Of a stretch of DNA of 13,731 bases, positions 1-6,856 are shown piece after piece. The translations under genes and the position numbers were made by a program. Position 1 is the first letter of the stretch. Each line of letters begins with the position of its first letter. The stretch covers positions 1-13,731 of the forward strand of contig JAGCRE010000009.1 of the NCBI GenBank assembly GCA_017964865.1. The letters are read 5' to 3'. Source of the stretch: Alphaproteobacteria bacterium. GTDB lineage: Bacteria; Pseudomonadota; Alphaproteobacteria; Rs-D84. The notes under the pieces are model-generated. The model was not told the origin of the DNA, ran no database searches, and saw only the letters and a program-made list of their open reading frames with translations.

Positions 1-1244
1 CACATTTGTTTGGGTGTGGTATCTGGTTTGGTAACAATGCATGGTTGCAGATATGGTGTGCGATAGACAAGGTGTTTGCCGGTTTTATCTGGCCCTTCGT
101 ATAAACACGACAATGTTTTCCCAATGCACGATTCATTAAACGCACGTTGAATTTCATTTAATTCGTTATCAAGAACGGTCAATCGTTTTGATTTAATGTT
201 TTCTGGAACCTGGTCTGGCATAATTGCGGCCGCTGTATGGGGGCGGGGCGAATATTTAAACGAAAAAGAATTTATATATTTAACCGTCTTTGCGATTTGT
301 AATGTCTGGTTAAAATCATCATCGGTTTCACCGGGGAATCCAACAATAAAATCACTTGATATTTGTATGTCTGGACGTGCAATTTTTAACCGTTTTACAA
401 TGTCCATGTATTGGTCCAGATCATATGGGCGATTCATACGTTTAAGAACATTGGGTGAACCACTTTGAATCGGCATATTCAAGAACGGCAATAATTTGAG
501 TTCTGTCGCAAACATATCAATTAAGTCGTCGGTCATTTCGGTTGGATAACTGGACGTGAAACGTATGCGTTTTATTTTATCAAATTTCGCTGCCGATTTA
601 ATCAGGTCTGACAGACGGTATATGTTTCCGTTTTCATCGGTGTATTTATACCCGTTAACATTTTGACCCAAAAAACAGATTTCAACTGCACCGGTTTTGG
701 CCGCCAGTTCGACATCGTGAACACAATCGGTGTATGCACGCGATATTTCACGACCACGCGTGTACGGCACGATACAATACGTACAGCAATGATTGCAACC
801 CTCTTGAATTGGGATATATGTAACACGTGGTGAACGTTCCATTTGTGGCATTTCGTCGAATTTTTCAAGCCCCGATAATTCAATGTTTAAAAGTCGTGTA
901 TCGGGGTCGTCAAGAATTTCGGGTAATTTATGATAACTTTGTGGGCCCAAGACAAAATTCAAATCGGGAACACGTTTAAATGCATCCGCACCAGATTCAC
1001 GTGCAACACACCCAACAATTCCCATTATTGCATTTGGCTTTTTTACAAGACGTATGCGACCCAATGCGGAATATACTTTATCGGTTGCCTTGGCACGTAC
1101 CGCACATGTGTTAAGAATGATAAGGTCCGCGTCCGTTACATCGTCTGTTTGTACCATACCGCGTGCGTTTAACATTGCAGCAATTCGCCAACCGTCATAG
1201 ACGTTCATTTGACAACCAAAAGTTTGGATAAAGTATTTTTTCAT
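1..1244 (-). CDS. miaB: MiaB, tRNA-2-methylthio-N6-isopentenyladenosine methylthiotransferase (3' end cut by window edge)
   Basis: Radical-SAM enzyme that adds a methylthio group to i6A37 of tRNAs reading UNN codons. I translated the frame from the ATG at 1244. The N-terminal UPF0004 domain has its three cluster-binding cysteines in family contexts: C11 in TFGCQMN, C47 in LNTCAVR and C79 in VGC. The radical-SAM CxxxCxxC motif is C150/C154/C157 in EGCNHCCTYC, followed by the typical IVPYTRGRE. The last visible residues belong to the start of the C-terminal TRAM domain. About 414 codons are present and the family usually has about 440-470, so only a short tail is missing. The gene starts 3 bp after the preceding small gene ends, so it is probably the distal gene of the gatB transcript. 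The Shine-Dalgarno is weak, which fits translational coupling. An extra Cys (C153) in the radical-SAM motif is unusual but leaves the spacing intact. Confidence 0.96.
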   Translation of the reverse strand, partial: MKKYFIQTFGCQMNVYDGWRIAAMLNARGMVQTDDVTDADLIILNTCAVRAKATDKVYSALGRIRLVKKPNAIMGIVGCVARESGADAFKRVPDLNFVLGPQSYHKLPEILDDPDTRLLNIELSGLEKFDEMPQMERSPRVTYIPIQEGCNHCCTYCIVPYTRGREISRAYTDCVHDVELAAKTGAVEICFLGQNVNGYKYTDENGNIYRLSDLIKSAAKFDKIKRIRFTSSYPTEMTDDLIDMFATELKLLPFLNMPIQSGSPNVLKRMNRPYDLDQYMDIVKRLKIARPDIQISSDFIVGFPGETDDDFNQTLQIAKTVKYINSFSFKYSPRPHTAAAIMPDQVPENIKSKRLTVLDNELNEIQRAFNESCIGKTLSCLYEGPDKTGKHLVYRTPYLQPCIVTKPDTTPKQM

Positions 1245-1247
1245 ATT

Positions 1248-1700
1248 TTATCTGTTTCTTGTTCGTATGTTATGCATAATCTTTTTCAGCTGGTTGTATT
1301 GTGCGTTTACATAACGATTGCCAATAATTCTTTCCATATTCTTTTTGTGACGAAGTTTGCTTTGTTTTTTGTCCATGATAGAAATATCTTCAAACTTTGG
1401 AACCACAAAATCAGCGTTTTTATTCTTGAAATCCATGATAACTTCGTTGATATCTTGTGAAAGTTTTTCCGATGGTGGTTCGATAAATAATATGTTCGAA
1501 TCCATGGGTGTTTTATCAACAACTATAAATCGTGCGATTTCTGCTTTTGCCGCAACGATAATTGTGTTTGGTTTATCGTTGTCGCGACGAACGGTTATGC
1601 CCGAATTGCTTAAATTTTGGGCAACAGCAGATTCAAGTGCCGCTTGAACTAATTCTGAATGTAAACCAGAAATTAAATAAAAGGGTGTTTTCTTTGTCAT
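1248..1700 (-). CDS. Hypothetical protein, 150 aa, basic C-terminus
   Basis: I do not recognise this gene. The first ~110 residues look like a small alpha/beta fold: alternating hydrophobic strands (FYLISGL, NTIIVAAKA, FIVVDK, NILFIEPP) and an early helix with SELVQAALESAVAQNL. The last ~45 residues are strongly basic and helical (DKKQSKLRHKKN through NIRTRNR), which suggests nucleic-acid or ribosome contact. No signal peptide or membrane segment is visible, so it is probably cytoplasmic. It starts 3 bp after the upstream gene's stop and ends 3 bp before miaB, so all three are almost certainly cotranscribed with gatB. No clear Shine-Dalgarno precedes the ATG, which suggests coupling. Codon use matches the neighbours. 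That it is a real gene is supported by the packing; its role is unknown. Confidence 0.8.
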   Translation of the reverse strand: MTKKTPFYLISGLHSELVQAALESAVAQNLSNSGITVRRDNDKPNTIIVAAKAEIARFIVVDKTPMDSNILFIEPPSEKLSQDINEVIMDFKNKNADFVVPKFEDISIMDKKQSKLRHKKNMERIIGNRYVNAQYNQLKKIMHNIRTRNR

Positions 1701-1703
1701 TTT

Positions 1704-2102
1704 TTATTTTTGTCTTGTGGGTTCAACAAACCGTTGTGCCAATTTGATTGCACGTTGACGCTTTTTGAATAAAGTAAGTGCTTTGTTATAACGTTTTTTG
1801 CTTAAATCAACGGGTGCTTTTTTCCTTGGTTTAGATACACAAGAACAAATCAAAGGTGTATAAGCGATTCGACGCACAGATATTCCAGAACCAGTCGTTT
1901 TTTTTGATTCTTTTTTCTTTTTGTCTTGCGTTGTCGTTTCTTTTTTTATTATGTGAGCCGCAGTTGTGTTTTTCTCTTGTTTTGTGGACACTTTTATGGA
2001 TTCGCGTTTCGTACTAAATGTTTTTCTTTCTGTTACTACTAATATTAAGCCGTATTCGACACCTGTGATACCATCATCTTTTACAAATGTTAAATCTTTC
2101 AT
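1704..2102 (-). CDS. Hypothetical Lys/Arg-rich protein, 132 aa, with Flp-prepilin-like N-terminus
   Basis: I do not recognise a family over the whole length. AAGGAA stands 8 bp before the ATG, supporting this start, and the gene begins 13 bp after gatB. Residues 6-18 (FVKDDGITGVEYG) match the class IVb (Flp) prepilin signature of charged residues, then Gly, four residues, then Glu-Tyr. However, the hydrophobic stretch stops after LILVV (residues 19-23) and is followed by charged TERK, so the usual ~20-residue membrane helix is absent. The middle, ~25-75, is low-complexity Lys/Thr/Ser-rich. The C-terminus, ~92-132, is very basic (KPRKK, KKRYNKALTLFKKRQR). It could be a small nucleic-acid-binding protein, a decayed pilin fused to a basic tail, or a chance match. 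No frameshift restoring a hydrophobic helix was seen in the other minus-strand frames. Confidence 0.7.
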   Translation of the reverse strand: MKDLTFVKDDGITGVEYGLILVVTERKTFSTKRESIKVSTKQEKNTTAAHIIKKETTTQDKKKKESKKTTGSGISVRRIAYTPLICSCVSKPRKKAPVDLSKKRYNKALTLFKKRQRAIKLAQRFVEPTRQK

Positions 2103-2115
2103 ATTTTTATTCCTT

Positions 2116-3636
2116 TTATCCTAATTTTTTCTTTAGTAATTCGTTCACAACTGCTGGGTTGGCTTGACCATGTGTTGCCTTCATTACATTACCAACAAAG
2201 AAGCCCAACAGACCAACCTTGCCACCACGATACTGTTCAACCTGGGACGGATTGTTTTTTATAACTTCATCAACTGCCGATTCGATTGCAGATGTATCGG
2301 TAATCTGTTTCATACCAAATTTATCGGCAATTGCATGGGGGGTACCGTCTTCGCCATCCAACATTTTGATAAAGATTTCTTTGGCTTGTTTTCCATTGAT
2401 TTCACTTGCCGCAATCATATCGACCAATTCAGCCAAATCGGTTGGCGTGATAATACGCATACCATCGACAATACCAGATTTTTGATTTTCTATATCATAA
2501 TTTTCAGGATGTGCGAACAGTTCGCTTATCATCCAATTTGCAATTGGTTTTGCACGTTCGGTTTTACCGTCAACCGCCGCATCATACCAATGTGATATAT
2601 CAACCGTTTCGGTTAAACGCGTTGCGTCATATTCTGATAAACCATATTTTTCAATATAGCGTGTGCGTGTCGCGGACGGCAATTCGGGCATAGTCTTGCG
2701 AATACGTTCGATGCGTTCATCGGTAATAATTAATGGCAATAAATCTGGATCTGGGAAATAGCGATAGTCCAATGCATTTTCCTTGGAACGCATAACGGTT
2801 GTTATGTTGTCGTCGGGATGATAACGCATTGTGTCCTGGCTGACAGTTCCGCCATTTTCATAGATTTCAATTTGACGTTTTGCCTCGTATTCAATCGCGG
2901 CTTTGATAAACTTAAACGAAACCATATTTTTTGTTTCGGTGCGTGTGCGGAAAGTTTTTTCACCAACCGGACGAACAGACACGTTCACGTCGGCACGCAT
3001 AGAACCTTCTTCCATATTTGCCTTAGACACACCCAATGCACGTGCGATTTCACGAATTTGACGCAGGTATCTTTCGGCTTCATCTGGGGACGTGATATAC
3101 GAATTGTTTTCGGGATTTTTTGTATCCAGGAACGTTACGATTTCCAACAACATAACCCCCGAACGGTTCAAATCAACGAACGATTTTGTTGGGTGCATAT
3201 CGTGTTTGTTTTTTGCAGCATCTTGTTCCATGTGGGCACGTTCAATGAAAATTTTCTTCTGTATTCCATCGTCACCCATAATTTCAACCCAGCCACGACC
3301 AACGACCGGTGGTTCTTCGGCGGGCTGAGAAATCTGGTATCCCTGGGGCAGGTCTGGGTAAAAATACTGTTTACGGGCAAATTTACTGCGGTGTGAAATT
3401 TCGGCATTTATTCCCAAACCGAATTTAATTGCCTGGTCAACACAGTATTCATTTAACACCGGCAACATGCCCGGCATTGCCGCATCAACCATTGAAACCT
3501 GGGTATTCGGGGCAATTGTCGGGTTATAGTTTGCCGACGCACCACTGAACAATTTAGAATTGGATAAAACCTCTATATGGGTTTCCAAACCAATAACTAA
3601 TTCCCAATCACCTGTTTTGCCTTTTATCGTAAACAT
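2116..3636 (-). CDS. gatB: GatB, Asp-tRNA(Asn)/Glu-tRNA(Gln) amidotransferase subunit B
   Basis: Subunit of the GatCAB transamidosome. It phosphorylates the misacylated Asp-tRNA(Asn) or Glu-tRNA(Gln) and receives ammonia from GatA to make the correct amide. I chose the ATG at 3636 (506 aa) because AAGGA stands 9 bp upstream and the protein then starts just before the family hallmark WELVIGLETHIEV. The frame stays open to 3714, but that would run into the tRNA. Further family marks: PGMLPVLN, the GYQISQ block, MLEIVTF, the FRTRTETKNMVSF segment, and DYRYFPDPDLLPL. The C-terminal helical and YqeY-like tail domain (last ~150 residues) includes ISELFAHPENYD and ends in LLKKKLG. Length is typical. 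The gene follows gatA on the same strand, but the 140-bp gap between them contains a tRNA gene on the opposite strand. Confidence 0.97.
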   Translation of the reverse strand: MFTIKGKTGDWELVIGLETHIEVLSNSKLFSGASANYNPTIAPNTQVSMVDAAMPGMLPVLNEYCVDQAIKFGLGINAEISHRSKFARKQYFYPDLPQGYQISQPAEEPPVVGRGWVEIMGDDGIQKKIFIERAHMEQDAAKNKHDMHPTKSFVDLNRSGVMLLEIVTFLDTKNPENNSYITSPDEAERYLRQIREIARALGVSKANMEEGSMRADVNVSVRPVGEKTFRTRTETKNMVSFKFIKAAIEYEAKRQIEIYENGGTVSQDTMRYHPDDNITTVMRSKENALDYRYFPDPDLLPLIITDERIERIRKTMPELPSATRTRYIEKYGLSEYDATRLTETVDISHWYDAAVDGKTERAKPIANWMISELFAHPENYDIENQKSGIVDGMRIITPTDLAELVDMIAASEINGKQAKEIFIKMLDGEDGTPHAIADKFGMKQITDTSAIESAVDEVIKNNPSQVEQYRGGKVGLLGFFVGNVMKATHGQANPAVVNELLKKKLG

Positions 3637-3645
3637 TTTTATTTT

Positions 3646-3650
3646 TCCTT
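3646..3650 (-). promoter_or_regulatory. Ribosome binding site that sets the gatB start
   Basis: AAGGA on the minus strand, 9 bp before the ATG at 3636. No comparable site precedes the more distal in-frame ATG at 3714, which lies inside the tRNA gene on the other strand. The site also overlaps the -35 element of the oppositely oriented tRNA promoter. Confidence 0.7.
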
Positions 3651-3677
3651 GCTTTTTTGTTTTTCGTATCTTATTAT
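3649..3677 (+). promoter_or_regulatory. Sigma70-type promoter of tRNA-Phe
   Basis: TTGCTT (3649-3654), a 17-bp spacer, then TATTAT (3672-3677). Transcription would start near 3684, a few bases before the mature tRNA end at 3688. The bases after the -10 (GGCGTCC) are GC-rich, like the discriminator of stable-RNA promoters under stringent control. The -10 matches consensus at 5 of 6 positions, the -35 at only 3 of 6. Confidence 0.55.
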
Positions 3678-3687
3678 GGCGTCCGTC

Positions 3688-3763
3688 GGCTAGGTAGCTC
3701 AGTTGGTAGAGCAAGGGACTGAAAATCCCTGTGTCAGCGGTTCGATTCCGTTCCTAGCCACCA
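3688..3763 (+). tRNA. tRNA-Phe (GAA)
   Basis: Complete 76-nt cloverleaf. The acceptor stem GGCTAGG (3688-3694) pairs with CCTAGCC (3753-3759). The anticodon stem is AGGGA/TCCCT around the loop CTGAAAA, with anticodon GAA at 3721-3723. The D-arm has TAGCTCAGTTGGTAGAGC and the T-loop has GGTTCGATTCC. The discriminator is A and the 3' CCA (3761-3763) is encoded. It lies on the plus strand between gatA and gatB, which are both on the minus strand, so any gatA-gatB readthrough would make its antisense. Confidence 0.98.
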
Positions 3764-3771
3764 TTTTTTTT
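3764..3771 (+). terminator. T-run after tRNA-Phe, probable transcription end
   Basis: Eight consecutive T follow the encoded CCA directly. There is no separate hairpin, so the T-arm and acceptor stem of the tRNA would have to serve as the structured element. Termination here would stop plus-strand transcription before it runs antisense into gatA. Confidence 0.35.
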
Positions 3772-3776
3772 ACCCT

Positions 3777-5243
3777 TTATTCACCCATTATTTTTGTTGG
3801 ACGGTTATCAACACCGGCGAATTGTTCGATGTGTTTTGCCAGTTGTAATACCCGTAAATCGTCAAAACGTTTTCCAACAACCTGAATACCCAAAGGTAAT
3901 CCGTTTTGGGCAAGTCCCGCTGGAACACTGCATGCCGGAACACCCGCCAGATTCATCGCAACAGTGAATAAGTCAAGTGCATAGTATTCCAATGGTGATA
4001 AATCAGAATTTAATGGCATTGCCGTTCCAAAACTGGTTGGGCAAACAATCAAATCGCATTGTTCGAATGCGGTATTAAAACTGTCGGACAACATACGACG
4101 AACACGTGCGGCCTGCATAAAATAGACTTCATACGATTCGCTGGACAAAACCGCCGTCCCAACAATCATACGACGTTGAACTTCATCACCAAATCCAGCA
4201 GCACGTGTTTTATTATATGTATCAATTAAATCATTTCCTTCAACACGCAGACCATAACGCATTCCATCATAACGGGCAAGGTTCGATGAAGCCTCGGCCG
4301 GGGCGATGATATAATATGCCGCCAGTGCATCCAAAATGTTTGGAATTGATACTTCAACTATTTCAGCACCGATTGATTTTAAATCGGCAATGCGGTCATT
4401 AAACAATTTCTGCATATCATCAGAAACCTTTACATTATTCAATTCACGAATAACACCAATACGTAATTTTTTACCATCACCCAAAATTGCATCCAGCGGT
4501 GTATGTGCATTAAATCCGGCACTTTCACTGGTTGAATCTTTGTCATCATGTCCCGCCATAACCGACAACATTAATGCGGCATCGTCAACCGTTCTTGCAA
4601 TTGGACCCGGGGTATCAAGGCTGGACGCGAACGCAACACAACCCCAACGTGAACAGAGTCCATATGTTGGTTTCATACCAACCAGACCTGTAATTGCCGA
4701 CGGAAAACGAATCGAACCACCTGTATCTGTTCCGGTTGCCGCCATGCACAGTCCACCCGCAACCGCAGATGTCGAACCGCCCGAAGAACCGCCTGCGGTT
4801 AATTTTTCGTTTCGATGCCATGGGTTGATCGGTGCACCAAAGTATGATGTTTTACTGAACGTGCCCATTGCGAATTCGTCCAGGTTTGTTTTACCCAATA
4901 ATACCGAACCAGAATCAATAAATTTCTGTGAAACGGTTGATTCATATTCTGGAACAAAATTTTCAAGCATATGTGATGCGGCCGTTGTGCGAATGCCACG
5001 TGTTGCAAATAAATCTTTCATACCGATTGGAATCCCCTCCAGTGCACGTGCAGTGCCATCGGCATAATGTTTATCGGCCGTTTCTGCATCAGCCAAAGCA
5101 CGTTCTGGGGTGCGTGTAATATAGCAATTTAATTCATCGCCATATTTTTCAATACGATTCAAATACGCACGTGTCAATTCGGTCGCACTTAATTCACCAC
5201 TTTTTAATTTTTCTAATGCTTCGTGTATAGTCAGGTCTATCAT
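3777..5243 (-). CDS. gatA: GatA, Asp-tRNA(Asn)/Glu-tRNA(Gln) amidotransferase subunit A (glutaminase)
   Basis: Amidase-signature subunit that hydrolyses glutamine and passes ammonia to GatB. The Ser-cisSer-Lys triad is intact: K76 in GIPIGMKDLFA, cis-S153 in GGSSGGS and nucleophile S177 in GTDTGGSIRFP. The 24-residue spacing between the two serines is that of the family. Other marks are LLGKTNLDEFAMG (residues 115-127), the PTYG.CSRWG block and the C-terminal GVPACSVPAG...GLPLGIQVVG segment. At 488 aa the length is normal. The start at 5243 has a GGTAGA-like Shine-Dalgarno and lies 5 bp from the end of the upstream Cys-rich gene, so it is part of the gatC-led operon. The last stop comes just before the antisense tRNA-Phe gene. 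Confidence 0.98.
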   Translation of the reverse strand: MIDLTIHEALEKLKSGELSATELTRAYLNRIEKYGDELNCYITRTPERALADAETADKHYADGTARALEGIPIGMKDLFATRGIRTTAASHMLENFVPEYESTVSQKFIDSGSVLLGKTNLDEFAMGTFSKTSYFGAPINPWHRNEKLTAGGSSGGSTSAVAGGLCMAATGTDTGGSIRFPSAITGLVGMKPTYGLCSRWGCVAFASSLDTPGPIARTVDDAALMLSVMAGHDDKDSTSESAGFNAHTPLDAILGDGKKLRIGVIRELNNVKVSDDMQKLFNDRIADLKSIGAEIVEVSIPNILDALAAYYIIAPAEASSNLARYDGMRYGLRVEGNDLIDTYNKTRAAGFGDEVQRRMIVGTAVLSSESYEVYFMQAARVRRMLSDSFNTAFEQCDLIVCPTSFGTAMPLNSDLSPLEYYALDLFTVAMNLAGVPACSVPAGLAQNGLPLGIQVVGKRFDDLRVLQLAKHIEQFAGVDNRPTKIMGE

Positions 5244-5248
5244 TTTTT

Positions 5249-5665
5249 CTACCGTTGTTTTGTATTGTTATCTTTATACTTGTTTGCAAAAAACTTTTTA
5301 CCGATATTTTCAATTACAAATGGGTCGGTGCATTTGCCGTTTTTGATTTTGCGTGCACAGTTTTTTGCCGTACATATGCTGTCACTTTTTAGAAAAGAAC
5401 AGATATTAAGGCGACCATTGTATCTGATAAAATTATCCTTTGTTCTGCCAGTGCCCGATAAAAAAGTAGTTGTGTCAATATTCATATTGGCAAACATACG
5501 ATGCAAACAAGAGTTTTCAGGTATGTTCCCCTTGCTTGACAATGCGGTCAAATAATCTTTTATCTGGTTTTCGGTCATTTGGCCGGCCGGTATATCATAA
5601 GAAGTGTCAAAAGCATTACCAAGTCTGCTTATCATGATTTTGACATCGTATTTTTTCTTTGGCAT
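5249..5665 (-). CDS. Cys-rich small protein A, 138 aa, member of a three-gene local family
   Basis: I do not recognise a named family. It is clearly paralogous to the next gene upstream: both start with KKYDV, share a mid-protein helix (QIKDYL here, QIKQYL there) followed by a Ser-Cys at residues 52-53, and end with KNGKCTD, IGKKFFA and a final KQR. Cysteines are at 53, 89, 98, 103 and 112. The last four form C-x8-C-x4-C-x8-C, which could bind a metal such as zinc or form disulfides. No signal peptide or membrane segment is visible, so a cytoplasmic metal-binding role is more likely than an exported disulfide protein. It sits 5 bp upstream of gatA and 12 bp after the previous gene, within the gatC-gatA transcript. 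Confidence 0.8.
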   Translation of the reverse strand: MPKKKYDVKIMISRLGNAFDTSYDIPAGQMTENQIKDYLTALSSKGNIPENSCLHRMFANMNIDTTTFLSGTGRTKDNFIRYNGRLNICSFLKSDSICTAKNCARKIKNGKCTDPFVIENIGKKFFANKYKDNNTKQR

Positions 5666-5677
5666 ATCACATACTCT

Positions 5678-6109
5678 TTATCTTTGTTTATCCTGATATT
5701 CATCTGCAAAGAATTTCTTGCCGATTGTTTCAATTATAAACGCATCGGTGCATTTACCGTTTTTGATATTATTGAAGCAATCGCGATCGTGGCATTTGCT
5801 TGTGTACATGCCTGCACTGGCATGATTAGTCATATAAAGATTCAAGCAACCCTTGCTTTCTTCTTGTGGGGCGTCTGGACACGTGTACATATGTGACAAA
5901 TACACACTTAATGATTCTTTATTTTCGAAATGTGCAGTAAGATGTCTGGGACAAGAATAATGTGATATTGTCTTTTTTGCAGCCAATTCCTGTAAATATT
6001 GTTTAATTTGTTCCATGGTCATTGAACCACAATGCAACGGTTCAACACCACCATTAGATGCCCCCGCACAAGCAGAGTAGTTTAAAATAACGTCATACTT
6101 TTTTTCCAT
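5678..6109 (-). CDS. Cys-rich small protein B, 143 aa, paralogue of its two neighbours
   Basis: Unknown function. I place the start at the ATG at 6109, because AAGGAAAAAG precedes it and the protein then begins MEKKYDV, aligning with protein A. The frame continues open to 6169, which would overlap the previous gene's end. Eight cysteines: 14, 27, 53, 77, 88, 106, 111 and 120. The last three repeat the C-x4-C-x8-C of protein A, followed by the shared KNGKCTD and IGKKFFA. C53 and C77, with the FEN/WEN context around residue 61-62, also match the third family member. It is therefore the link showing that all three are homologous. No signal peptide or membrane helix is apparent. It lies 13 bp after the previous gene in the operon. 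Confidence 0.8.
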   Translation of the reverse strand: MEKKYDVILNYSACAGASNGGVEPLHCGSMTMEQIKQYLQELAAKKTISHYSCPRHLTAHFENKESLSVYLSHMYTCPDAPQEESKGCLNLYMTNHASAGMYTSKCHDRDCFNNIKNGKCTDAFIIETIGKKFFADEYQDKQR

Positions 6110-6122
6110 TTTTACTTTTTCC

Positions 6123-6500
6123 TTATCTTTGAATGTCTTTGTATAATTCTGGCAACAGGGTTTTAGCAATTACCTTACGCATAAATTCATCAACACATTT
6201 CCCAGTGCAGATTTTTTCAATGCATATCCCGGTGCGTATGCCACGTGTTTTGGTATATAAACTGGGGGTGCATTTGGTACGTGGGTTATACCATGTTTCC
6301 AAAATAAGTTTGTTGTTTTCCCATTTTGCAGTGATAGATGATATGCAACCAAAAGAATCAAGTTGATACATTTTTATCATTTCTTGAATTTTGTGTGCAG
6401 TGTCTTCATCTGTTCGCAATGGTAATCGTACGCGATGTTGGCGTGGCAAATATACCGTTTCATCATTAAGCAAAATCATGCCCTTGAATTTTTCTATCAT
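6123..6500 (-). CDS. Cys-rich small protein C, 125 aa, divergent member of the local family
   Basis: Unknown function. The ATG at 6500 is chosen because it follows the gatC stop by 1 bp, with GGTGA in the end of gatC as a likely Shine-Dalgarno, giving a coupled start. The longer open frame to 6551 would overlap gatC by about 50 bp. Homology to protein B is visible at FGCISSITAKWEN (residues 50-62, compare YSCPRHLTAHFEN in B), at C77, and at the end: C93-x4-C98-x3-C102 with TGKCVDEF and a final YKDIQR. The five-residue shortening before the last Cys separates it from A and B. The N-terminus is different and more basic (LPRQHRVRLPLR). It is probably an older duplicate. Confidence 0.78.
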   Translation of the reverse strand: MIEKFKGMILLNDETVYLPRQHRVRLPLRTDEDTAHKIQEMIKMYQLDSFGCISSITAKWENNKLILETWYNPRTKCTPSLYTKTRGIRTGICIEKICTGKCVDEFMRKVIAKTLLPELYKDIQR

Positions 6501-6501
6501 A

Positions 6502-6798
6502 TTATTCACCATCCATAACCTTTGGTACAGCAAAATATCCACGTGAAACACCCGCAGTATCGGGTGTGTTTTTTAATATATCACCGCGTGGTGCATTATC
6601 GGTAACAACGTCGGCACGTGTTGGTAAATCATGCGATGCCGGGTTTAACATTGGTTCAACACCACTTGTGTCAATTTGTTGCAATTTGTCCAGCCAATCA
6701 ATAACCGAATCAATGTTCATCGTGGCCAGTTTTTCATCACTTATATCAATGTGAATAAGGTTTGCGAATTTATGTAATTGTTCCTTGCTAAATGCCAT
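6502..6798 (-). CDS. gatC: GatC, Asp-tRNA(Asn)/Glu-tRNA(Gln) amidotransferase subunit C
   Basis: Small belt subunit that wraps around and stabilises GatA on GatB. I chose the ATG at 6798 (98 aa, normal for the family) because AGGA lies about 8 bp upstream. Family marks: the helical N-terminus with the KFANLIHIDISDE pattern, VEPMLNP, the LPTRADVVTDN block, and the C-terminal segment GYFAVPKVMD that contacts GatA. It is the first gene of the leftward operon, with a near-consensus promoter at 6829-6856. Unusually it is not followed directly by gatA: three Cys-rich paralogues intervene over about 1.25 kb. Confidence 0.96.
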   Translation of the reverse strand: MAFSKEQLHKFANLIHIDISDEKLATMNIDSVIDWLDKLQQIDTSGVEPMLNPASHDLPTRADVVTDNAPRGDILKNTPDTAGVSRGYFAVPKVMDGE

Positions 6799-6813
6799 TT
6801 TACATCCTATTAT
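6785..6813 (+). promoter_or_regulatory. Probable sigma70 promoter of ruvX
   Basis: TTGCTA (6785-6790), 17-bp spacer, TATTAT (6808-6813). The predicted start near 6820 gives a short leader of about 17 nt holding AGAGG (6821-6825) before the ATG at 6837. The -35 lies in the first codons of gatC. The -35 match is moderate. Confidence 0.4.
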
Positions 6814-6828
6814 TAAGTCTAGAGGTTG

Positions 6829-6856
6829 ATTATACAATGATTATAGCCAATTTCAA
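6829..6856 (-). promoter_or_regulatory. Sigma70 promoter of the gatC operon
   Basis: On the minus strand: TTGAAA (6851-6856), 16-bp spacer, perfect TATAAT (6829-6834). A second TATAAT lies 11 bp upstream at 6840-6845. The predicted start is near 6822, about 24 nt before gatC. The promoter lies across the start codon and first codons of ruvX. Confidence 0.65.

Noticed and set aside
2818..3396. 192-codon open frame on the plus strand
   Set aside because: It is antisense to the conserved core of gatB, and its Phe/Cys/His-rich composition is typical of a shadow frame.
3637..3690. Possible separate promoter for gatB (CATAAT on the minus strand near the tRNA promoter)
   Set aside because: The hexamer resembles a -10, but no acceptable -35 is found 16-18 bp upstream, where the sequence is constrained by the tRNA.
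4336..5067. 243-codon open frame on the plus strand
   Set aside because: It is fully antisense to gatA, whose catalytic motifs are intact. No Shine-Dalgarno or family resemblance was seen; it is a mirror effect of gatA codon use.
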